The translations under genes were made by a program, and so were the position numbers. Under the pieces are notes generated by a model. That model worked only from the letters and a program-made list of their open reading frames with translations. It was not told the origin of the DNA and did not search any database. From Rhizobium herbae (GTDB lineage: Bacteria > Pseudomonadota > Alphaproteobacteria > Rhizobiales > Rhizobiaceae), in assembly GCF_019511375.1 (NCBI RefSeq), contig NZ_JAEUAO010000001.1:992001-1056000 (forward strand): a DNA stretch of 64,000 bases, in the 5' to 3' direction. Shown here in pieces: positions 58,247 through 64,000 of this stretch (position 1 is its first letter; each line of letters opens with the position of its first letter).

Positions 58247-58588
58247 CTACAGCATCTTCTTGCCGTTCGGCACCGGCTTATCCACCGCGGCCAGAACAAT
58301 GTCGCCGTTTTCGTCCTCGAAACCGAGCGTCAGGACTTCCGAGCGGAACGGGCCGATCTGGCGCGGCGGGAAGTTGACGACACCGAGCACCTGGCGGCCG
58401 ACAAGGCTTTCCAGCGTATAGTGAACGGTGATCTGCGCCGAGGATTTCTTGAGGCCGATCTCGGAACCGAAATCGATGACGATCTTGAACGCCGGCTTGC
58501 GCGCTTCGGGAAAGGGAGAAGCCTCGACGATGGTGCCGGCGCGAATATCGACGCGCTCGAAATCGGCATAGGCGATGGTCTCGGTCAT
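58247..58588 (-). CDS. csaA: tRNA-binding protein, CsaA type
   Basis: 113 residues forming a tRNA-binding OB fold as in CsaA and the end of PheT/MetG: FERVDIRAGTIVEASPFPEARKP, then SSAQITVHYT and QVLGVVNFPPRQIGPFRSEVLTLG. CsaA has been proposed as a secretion chaperone; its real target is unclear. 14 bp after proC. Confidence 0.93.
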   Translation of the reverse strand: MTETIAYADFERVDIRAGTIVEASPFPEARKPAFKIVIDFGSEIGLKKSSAQITVHYTLESLVGRQVLGVVNFPPRQIGPFRSEVLTLGFEDENGDIVLAAVDKPVPNGKKML

Positions 58589-58602
58589 GACAGGATCCCG
58601 AT

Positions 58603-59421
58603 CTAGCCGGCCAGTTCTTCCGCCCGCTTGCGGGCTGCGGCGATCGCCTTGTCGAACAACGGCTGCATGCCGTCATCGGCCATGAGAATAGACAGAGCAG
58701 CGGCCGTCGTCCCGCCCGGCGACGTTACGTTCTGGCGCAGTTTCGAAGCGTCATCGGGGGACTGGTGCAAAAGTTCACCAGCCCCCGCGACGGTTTCCCG
58801 CGCGAGTCGCATGGCGAGGTCCGCCTGAAGGCCGGCCTTGCGGCCGGCTTCCGCCATGCACTCGACGAGGTAAAAGACATAGGCCGGGCCGCTGCCGGAC
58901 ACGGCCGTGACGGCATCGATATCAGCTTCGGTTTCGACCCACTCAACGGGGCCGCTGACTTTGAGGAGATTGTGCACGAGATCGCGCTGTGCAGACGATA
59001 CCGCGCCGTTGGCAAACGCGCCGGTGACGCCGCGGCCGATCATCGCCGGCGTATTCGGCATGGCGCGCACCATGGCAGCGTCGCCCAGGTGAGACTGCAT
59101 GAAACCGAGCGTCGTGCCGGCGGCAACCGAAACGACGACCGTTTCGGACCCGACAAGCCCCTTTAGCGGCGGCAGCACCGCTGCCATCATCTGCGGCTTG
59201 ACCGCAAGGAAAAGAACGCCGGCCTTCAGGCCCGCAGGCGCTGTTGCTTCATGGCGTGCGCCATTGTCGGCAATCAGCTTTGCCATGGCCGGCGACGGCC
59301 CCGGATCGATAACCAGCACGTCAGCGCCAGCAATGCCGCTTTTCAGCCAACCGGCAAGCATCGCGCCGCCCATATTGCCCGCGCCGACAAGGACGATCGG
59401 TCCGGCAGCATTCACGCTCAT
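58603..59421 (-). CDS. proC: Pyrroline-5-carboxylate reductase
   Basis: 272-residue NADPH enzyme; last step of proline synthesis. N-terminal Rossmann motif VLVGAGNMGGAMLAGWLKSG, and the C-terminal family signature in LHQSPDDASKLRQNVTSPGGTT. GGAGAG before ATG 59421 favours this start over 59427. Immediately after the YbjN gene. Confidence 0.95.
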   Translation of the reverse strand: MSVNAAGPIVLVGAGNMGGAMLAGWLKSGIAGADVLVIDPGPSPAMAKLIADNGARHEATAPAGLKAGVLFLAVKPQMMAAVLPPLKGLVGSETVVVSVAAGTTLGFMQSHLGDAAMVRAMPNTPAMIGRGVTGAFANGAVSSAQRDLVHNLLKVSGPVEWVETEADIDAVTAVSGSGPAYVFYLVECMAEAGRKAGLQADLAMRLARETVAGAGELLHQSPDDASKLRQNVTSPGGTTAAALSILMADDGMQPLFDKAIAAARKRAEELAG

Positions 59422-59423
59422 GA

Positions 59424-59924
59424 TCATGCCTCTCCGACAGTTTCGAACATCACCGCTTCGACAGCACTCTGCGCATCGATGCCGGACCAGACGACGAACT
59501 GAAAGGCCTGGAAATAGGATTCGCAGGCTTCAAGTGCGCTCGACAAAAGCACCTCGACCTGCTGATTGGTCGGCTCGGCGCCGCCGGCAAGAAGAAGCGA
59601 CTGGCGGAAGATTACCACATCTTCCTGGCGCCAGAGATCGAAATGTCCCATCAGCACCTGCCCGTTGATATGGGAAAGCAGACGGATCACTTCATTGACA
59701 CGGGTTTCGGGAACCTTGATGTCGAAGGCGCAGGCGAGATGCAACGCCTCGAATTCCTCCATCCAGGAGAAGGAGACATGATAGTCGGTCCACTTGCCCT
59801 CGACCGTCATGGCGATCTCGTCTTCGCCTGAGCGCTCGAAACTCCAATCATTGTTGGCTGCGACGAACTCGATCATGTCGACCGGGTTCGATTGGCGCTC
59901 AAGTTCCAGTTCCATCAGGCTCAT
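59424..59924 (-). CDS. YbjN domain-containing protein
   Basis: 166 residues of the YbjN family, a small soluble protein often found beside proC in rhizobia. Seen in sequence: NPVDMIEFVAANNDWSFERSGEDEIAM, then GKWTDYHVSFSWMEEFEALHLACAFDI. Related to type III chaperone-like folds; function not assigned. Its stop is adjacent to the proC start, so translation is probably coupled. Confidence 0.9.
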   Translation of the reverse strand: MSLMELELERQSNPVDMIEFVAANNDWSFERSGEDEIAMTVEGKWTDYHVSFSWMEEFEALHLACAFDIKVPETRVNEVIRLLSHINGQVLMGHFDLWRQEDVVIFRQSLLLAGGAEPTNQQVEVLLSSALEACESYFQAFQFVVWSGIDAQSAVEAVMFETVGEA

Positions 59925-60358
59925 GCATCACCCCAAAAGTCCCGATGCAGGCATGCGTCATCGCGCTCACACACGAAGGCTGCAAACTCAAACACCAGAA
60001 ACGAACACTTATGATTGCCGGAAACACGATCATCCTGGCTTATGTACCCTGCCTGGAGCTTGCGTGATCCGTTTCGAATCATCATTTAAAATCAGTGTAT
60101 AATGCGGGAGTCTGCATTCCAGCCCCCCGCATGAAAAATAGCGCCGGCGGTTGTGGATAGGCCCTGTGAAATTGATTCAGCGCCGGTTCATAAGCGACTC
60201 TGCTGTAAGCATTTTTTGGCAGTGTCCACAGGGCGAAAAATTTATGAAAAATGCTGTTGAGACGGCAACTCGCAGCCAGGCGCGCCGTGCCAGCCCGGAA
60301 CACACGCGCTTGAAGCGAGCAAAAAGCGGCAGCGCAATCAGCCCGCCGCTTCGAATCT
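59925..60358. other. Intergenic region between ybjN and ubiK
   Basis: 434 bp. No supported gene, tRNA or terminator. A short plus-strand frame (60151-60453) runs into the minus-strand ubiK and is basic and non-descript. Moderately AT-rich segments such as ATTTAAAATCAGTG near 60085 could hold the ybjN promoter. Confidence 0.45.
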
Positions 60359-60619
60359 TTATTTTCCAGCCTCGGCCAGACGCGCCTCGAGCGCTGCGAT
60401 CCGGGCCAGAAGCGCGTCGTTTTCCTCGCGCGCTTTCAGGGCCATCTCCCTGACCGCCTCGAACTCCTCGCGCTTGACGATATCCATCGAATTCAGCAGG
60501 CGTTCGCCCTGGGCGCGGAAGACGGTTTCCATCTCGCGCCGCACGCCCTGGGCGGCGCCGGCAGCGTCCGTCATCAACTTGGCGAAGTCATCCAGAATGC
60601 GGCTTGTGCCTGTACTCAT
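60359..60619 (-). CDS. ubiK: Ubiquinone biosynthesis accessory factor UbiK (YqiC)
   Basis: 86 residues from ATG 60619: an amphipathic membrane-binding segment (STGTSRILDDFAKLMTDAAGAAQG) followed by a C-terminal coiled coil (NDALLARIAALEARLAEAG). This is the BMFP-type pattern of YqiC/UbiK, which promotes membrane assembly of ubiquinone enzymes. A longer upstream extension is rejected since it overlaps the divergent lgt start. Confidence 0.88.
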   Translation of the reverse strand: MSTGTSRILDDFAKLMTDAAGAAQGVRREMETVFRAQGERLLNSMDIVKREEFEAVREMALKAREENDALLARIAALEARLAEAGK

Positions 60620-60809
60620 CGTCTCGGTCTCCGATCCTTGCGTCCTTTGCCTGCCATCGCAGGCTTGGACAGAGGAGGTAGGAGGACGGACGTGCCGATG
60701 CAAGGAAAAATACCGGGATGACCGCCTTTCCCTCACCAAACGCGCCTTGACCGACCCTCCCCGGGGGCCCATGTTCCGCCAAAACAACGGACGGGACTGA
60801 AGTAGTACC

Positions 60810-61655
60810 TTGGAAACGATACCGACACTCTTCTCCATCATGCCGTTCCCGGACATCGATCCGGTGCTGATTTCCATCGGCCCCTTGCAGATCCACTGGT
60901 ACGGCCTGGCCTATGTGGCTGGCATTCTGCTCGGCTGGCAATATGCCCGCAGGCTGGCGCGTAACGTTTCGCTGTGGCGCAACGCGGCACCGGCCATCAC
61001 TGAAGCCCAGCTCGACGATTTCCTGCTCTGGGTCGCTGCCGGCATCGTCGGCGGCGGGCGCATCGGCTACATCCTGTTCTACGATCTTGGCAGCGTGCTG
61101 CAAAATCCGATCCGGGCGCTGGAAATCTGGAATGGCGGCATGTCCTTCCACGGCGGCTTGATCGGCACGATGATCGCCATGATGCTGTTTGCCCACCGCA
61201 ACAGGATTGCCGTCTGGAGTCTTTTCGATGTCGTTGCGGCCGTCGTGCCGATCGGCCTTTTCTTCGGCCGCGTCGCCAACTTCATCAACGGTGAGCTTTG
61301 GGGGCGGCTGTCGTCCATGCCCTGGGCGGTGATCTTTCCGACCGGCGGTCCCTTTGCGCGCCATCCGAGCCAGCTCTATGAAGCTGCCCTCGAGGGTGTC
61401 GTCCTTCTCACGGCTCTTGCCGTGATGATCTATCGTGGCAACGCACTGAAGACGCCAGGCCTGATCTGCGGTGTGTTTGCCACGGGATATGGACTTGCCA
61501 GGATTTTCGTCGAATTCTTCCGCGAGCCGGATGCGCAGATCGGCTACCTCCTCGGCGGCTGGCTGACCATGGGTATGCTGCTGTCGCTGCCGATGGTCTT
61601 CATCGGCCTCTGGGCGATCGCGCGCGCCCGCCGCGCAAGTGCTGCAACCGTGTAA
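60810..61655 (+). CDS. lgt: Prolipoprotein diacylglyceryl transferase
   Basis: About 281 residues (TTG start 60810; ATG 60840 is possible). Multi-pass inner-membrane enzyme that adds diacylglycerol to lipoprotein cysteines. Signature [13 protein letters not shown] (normally GRxGNFxNGE; Ala replaces one Gly), [12 protein letters not shown] and [12 protein letters not shown] are present, with about seven membrane helices. Divergent from ubiK; followed after 8 bp by the MidA gene. Confidence 0.95.
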   Translation: METIPTLFSIMPFPDIDPVLISIGPLQIHWYGLAYVAGILLGWQYARRLARNVSLWRNAAPAITEAQLDDFLLWVAAGIVGGGRIGYILFYDLGSVLQNPIRALEIWNGGMSFHGGLIGTMIAMMLFAHRNRIAVWSLFDVVAAVVPIGLFFGRVANFINGELWGRLSSMPWAVIFPTGGPFARHPSQLYEAALEGVVLLTALAVMIYRGNALKTPGLICGVFATGYGLARIFVEFFREPDAQIGYLLGGWLTMGMLLSLPMVFIGLWAIARARRASAATV

Positions 61656-61663
61656 GGGCCCGC

Positions 61664-62758
61664 ATGACGACGCTTCTTGCAGAAAAGATCAAGGCCATCA
61701 TTCTCGCCAACGGCCCGATCAGCGTGACCGACTATTTCTCGCTCTGTCTGGCCGATCCGGAGTACGGCTACTACAAGACGCGGGAACCCTTCGGCCGGTC
61801 CGGAGACTTCATCACCGCACCGGAGATCAGCCAGCTGTTCGGCGAGATGATGGGGATTTTCCTCGTTCAGGCCTGGCAGCGGCACGGCCAACCGTCCCCG
61901 GTCAACATCGCCGAGATCGGTCCCGGCCGCGGTACGATGATGGCGGACATCCTGCGCGTCATCGCCAAGCTTTCACCTGCGCTTTACGAGGCAGCAACGG
62001 TCCACCTGGTTGAGACCAGCGAACGGCTGCAGAAGGTTCAGAGCCAGACGCTCGTCGCGCACAAGTTCAAGATTTCCTGGCATGACAGTTTCGACACGCT
62101 GCCGGACGGTTTTCTGCTTCTGGTTGCCAATGAGCTTTTCGATGCCATTCCCATCCGCCAGTTCGTCAAGACGGCGCAGGGTTTCAGAGAGAGGCTCGTC
62201 GGCCTTGATGCAGACGGTGACCTGACGTTTGCAGCGGGCGTCGCCAGTATCGATCCGGCTCTCCTGCCGCCGGCCGCCGCAACCGCCGCGCCGGGTACCA
62301 TTTTCGAGATCGCCCCCGCCCGTGACGCCGTGATGGCGGCACTTTGCGAACGCCTCAAGGCTAGCGGCGGAACGGCTGTGATCATCGACTACGGCCACAT
62401 GACGACTGGCCTCGGCGATACCTTGCAGGCGGTGCGCGAGCATCAATTCGATCCGCCGCTCAAACATCCGGGCGACGCAGATATCACCAGTCATGTTGAT
62501 TTCGAACAGCTCGCCCGCAGAGCCGTCACCGAAGGGCTGCAGATCAACGGGCTCACCTATCAGGGCGACTTTCTTCTTGCGTTGGGTCTTGCCGAACGTG
62601 CCGCAGCGCTTGGCCGCGACAAGGACACGCAGACCCAGGAAAACATTCGCGCAGATGCAGAAAGACTGGCTGGAGCCGGTGAAGGGAAGATGGGCGAACT
62701 GTTCAAGGTCCTCGTCGTCAGCAGTCCGAACGTGGCTCTCGTGCCCTTCCAGAAATAG
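61664..62758 (+). CDS. SAM-dependent methyltransferase, MidA/NDUFAF7 family
   Basis: 364 residues. COG1565 pattern: ISVTDYFSLCLADPEYGYY, the SAM site NIAEIGPGRGTMMADILR and FVANELFDAIP-like LLVANELFDAIPIRQF. The human homolog methylates an arginine of complex I; in rhizobia the target is not known. Eight bp after lgt, likely one operon with it. Confidence 0.92.
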   Translation: MTTLLAEKIKAIILANGPISVTDYFSLCLADPEYGYYKTREPFGRSGDFITAPEISQLFGEMMGIFLVQAWQRHGQPSPVNIAEIGPGRGTMMADILRVIAKLSPALYEAATVHLVETSERLQKVQSQTLVAHKFKISWHDSFDTLPDGFLLLVANELFDAIPIRQFVKTAQGFRERLVGLDADGDLTFAAGVASIDPALLPPAAATAAPGTIFEIAPARDAVMAALCERLKASGGTAVIIDYGHMTTGLGDTLQAVREHQFDPPLKHPGDADITSHVDFEQLARRAVTEGLQINGLTYQGDFLLALGLAERAAALGRDKDTQTQENIRADAERLAGAGEGKMGELFKVLVVSSPNVALVPFQK

Positions 62759-62915
62759 CTGCCGGCAGCAGCCCGTGACGACACCGGCTGTCGTTTCGAC
62801 GGATTGACAGAGGCAGCCCCTGAGGCCAACATCCGGCCAAATCAGCCCGGGGCGGCATGCCAACAGCTCCGGGAAACCCGTCATATTGCAGCATTTCGAA
62901 AGGGCAAAACCCCCG

Positions 62916-63710
62916 ATGAAGGATGATGCCCTGCCCTCGCCCATACAAAGCCCGCTTCTGTCAAAACAGGCGGGAAACGCCGTAAAACATGGCTATTTCA
63001 CCCGCGCGGGCGGCGTCTCCGAAGGCATCTATCGAGGCCTCAATGTCGGGCTGGGCTCACACGACGAGCGCTCGCGCGTTGAAGAGAATCGGGCCCGCGT
63101 CAGCGCATGGTTCGGCGTCGAGCCGCAAAAACTGGCAACGGTGCATCAGGTCCACTCGCCCGACGTCGTTATCGTCGACGGCAGTTATGACGGCACGCGG
63201 GCAACGGCCGATGCACTGGTGACCGCGACGCCGGGGCTGGTGATCGGCGTGCTGTCGGCCGATTGCGGCCCGGTTCTTTTCGCCGATGCCGAAGCAGGCG
63301 TCGTCGGTGCTGCGCATGCCGGCTGGAAGGGGGCGCTTGGCGGCGTGCTCGAAAGCACCGTCGACGCGATGATCTCGCTCGGCGCTCGCCGCGAACGCAT
63401 CGTCGCCAGCCTCGGCCCCTCGATCAGCCGGCGGAACTACGAGGTCGGTTCGGAGTTCATTCAACGGTTTCTCGAAAAGGATGCTGGCTACGAGATATTC
63501 TTTTTCCCGTCGCCACGCGAGGGTCACGCCATGTTCGATCTGCCGGCGTTGACGATCAAGCGGCTGACCGAGGCAGGCGTCACCGCGGAAAATCTCGACA
63601 TTTGCACCTATGCGGACGAGGAGCGCTTCTTCTCTTACCGCCGAACCACCCATCGCGGCGAGCCGGACTATGGCCGGCAAATCTCTGCAATATCGATTCG
63701 GGAGAGATGA
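62916..63710 (+). CDS. pgeF: Peptidoglycan editing factor PgeF (YfiH, multicopper-oxidase-like)
   Basis: 264 residues from ATG 62916 (an upstream TTG adds ten). Family features: KHGYFTRAGGVSEGIYRGLNVG, the metal-type Cys/His site VLSADCGPVLFAD and AAHAGWKGALGG. PgeF removes wrongly built L-Ser muropeptide precursors in E. coli; the family is also called laccase-like. GAGAG at its 3' end serves as the ribosome site of the next gene. Confidence 0.93.
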   Translation: MKDDALPSPIQSPLLSKQAGNAVKHGYFTRAGGVSEGIYRGLNVGLGSHDERSRVEENRARVSAWFGVEPQKLATVHQVHSPDVVIVDGSYDGTRATADALVTATPGLVIGVLSADCGPVLFADAEAGVVGAAHAGWKGALGGVLESTVDAMISLGARRERIVASLGPSISRRNYEVGSEFIQRFLEKDAGYEIFFFPSPREGHAMFDLPALTIKRLTEAGVTAENLDICTYADEERFFSYRRTTHRGEPDYGRQISAISIRER

Positions 63711-63711
63711 C

Positions 63712-64000
63712 ATGGCACTGCATTTCACGCAGGACGAATTTGCGAGCCGGCTTGAGCGGCTGACGACAAGGATGAAAGAGGAAAAACTTGCCGCCATGCT
63801 GCTGTTCGCGCAGGAAAGCATGTACTGGCTGACAGGCTACGACACCTTCGGCTACTGCTTCTTCCAGACGCTGGTGGTGAAGGCCGACGGCTCGATGGTG
63901 CTCCTGACCCGTTCCGCCGATCTGCGCCAGGCCAAACATACCTCGAACATCGAACACATCGAGATCTGGGTCGACCGCGTCAATGCCGATCCGACGATGG
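63712..64000 (+). CDS. Xaa-Pro aminopeptidase family (M24) protein, 3' end beyond window
   Basis: The first 96 residues only. N-terminal creatinase-type domain pattern: FASRLERLTTRMKEEKLAAMLLFAQESMYWLTGYDTFGY. The catalytic metal-binding domain lies outside the window. ATG 63712 has GGAGAG 6-11 bases upstream and is one base after the pgeF stop, so the two are coupled. Could be a Xaa-Pro dipeptidase or ectoine-hydrolase type. Confidence 0.85.
   Translation, partial: MALHFTQDEFASRLERLTTRMKEEKLAAMLLFAQESMYWLTGYDTFGYCFFQTLVVKADGSMVLLTRSADLRQAKHTSNIEHIEIWVDRVNADPTM

Noticed and set aside
60151-60453. 100-codon plus-strand frame
   Set aside because: Overlaps ubiK antisense and has no family or composition support.

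Overview
The window is chromosomal DNA of a rhizobial alphaproteobacterium (Rhizobiaceae: Rhizobium, Agrobacterium, Sinorhizobium/Ensifer or a close relative). This rests on several things: high GC content with tightly packed genes; a greA-lpsB-(glycosyltransferases)-lrp-trxB-lsrB/vtlR order like the known S. meliloti LPS-core region; a tandem pair of AbcR (alpha-r15) small RNAs between vtlR and an ArsR gene; a RIME-type intergenic palindromic repeat; a BA14K-family protein; and carA and carB lying apart. No plasmid, phage, IS element, CRISPR array, rRNA or tRNA was found.

Layout. 1-6868: recQ (runs off the left edge), a LysE exporter, a frameshifted acyltransferase gene, dnaG and an unrecognised gene. 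6843-8835: yqeY divergent from carA, with a clear carA promoter and terminator. 8839-15854: MATE exporter, a UdgX-type uracil-DNA glycosylase, an FMN reductase-like protein, a TetA-like exporter, and a LysR/aldo-keto reductase divergent pair. 15970-21900: a hydrolase-cyclase fusion, two tandem exported paralogs, a YpfJ zinc peptidase, a zinc alcohol dehydrogenase and a second class III cyclase. 22219-30096: carB and greA, each with a terminator-like hairpin in its leader; an MFS exporter and a three-gene minus-strand cluster lie between them. 30122-36162: LPS-core genes, with lpsB on the plus strand facing a six-gene minus-strand block that contains lrp; a RIME lies at the junction. 36368-40504: trxB, lsrB/vtlR, two AbcR sRNAs, ArsR and an old yellow enzyme. 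40634-45964: GNAT, lytic transglycosylase, SDR/LysR pair, GFA protein and aspartate aminotransferase. 46434-50661: a class GN sortase with its VIT/vWA target, then a PQQ-type sugar dehydrogenase. 51360-54351: cold-shock protein, BA14K protein, MBL hydrolase, a tiny membrane protein and ilvE. 54551-57262: MarR, response regulator and histidine kinase (PetP/PetR-like) behind a perfect inverted-repeat operator. 57279-59924: a PIN-domain gene with a broken start, a phosphatase, csaA, proC and a YbjN protein. 60359-64000: ubiK, lgt, a MidA methyltransferase, pgeF and an M24 peptidase cut by the right edge.

Core genes (dnaG, carA, carB, greA, ilvE, proC, lgt, trxB, aspartate aminotransferase) are interspersed with small accessory blocks of exporters, redox enzymes and regulators. 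The most notable points are the AbcR tandem pair with recognisable promoters and terminators, the proteobacterial sortase/target pair with a non-canonical sorting motif, the UdgX protein, the hairpins in the greA and carB leaders, and two genes that look broken by single-base changes (acyltransferase at 2625-3757, PIN domain at 57279-57681). Nothing here is a clear, wholly undescribed system. The closest to novel are the tandem exported paralogs at 17420-18132 and the orphan palindromes.
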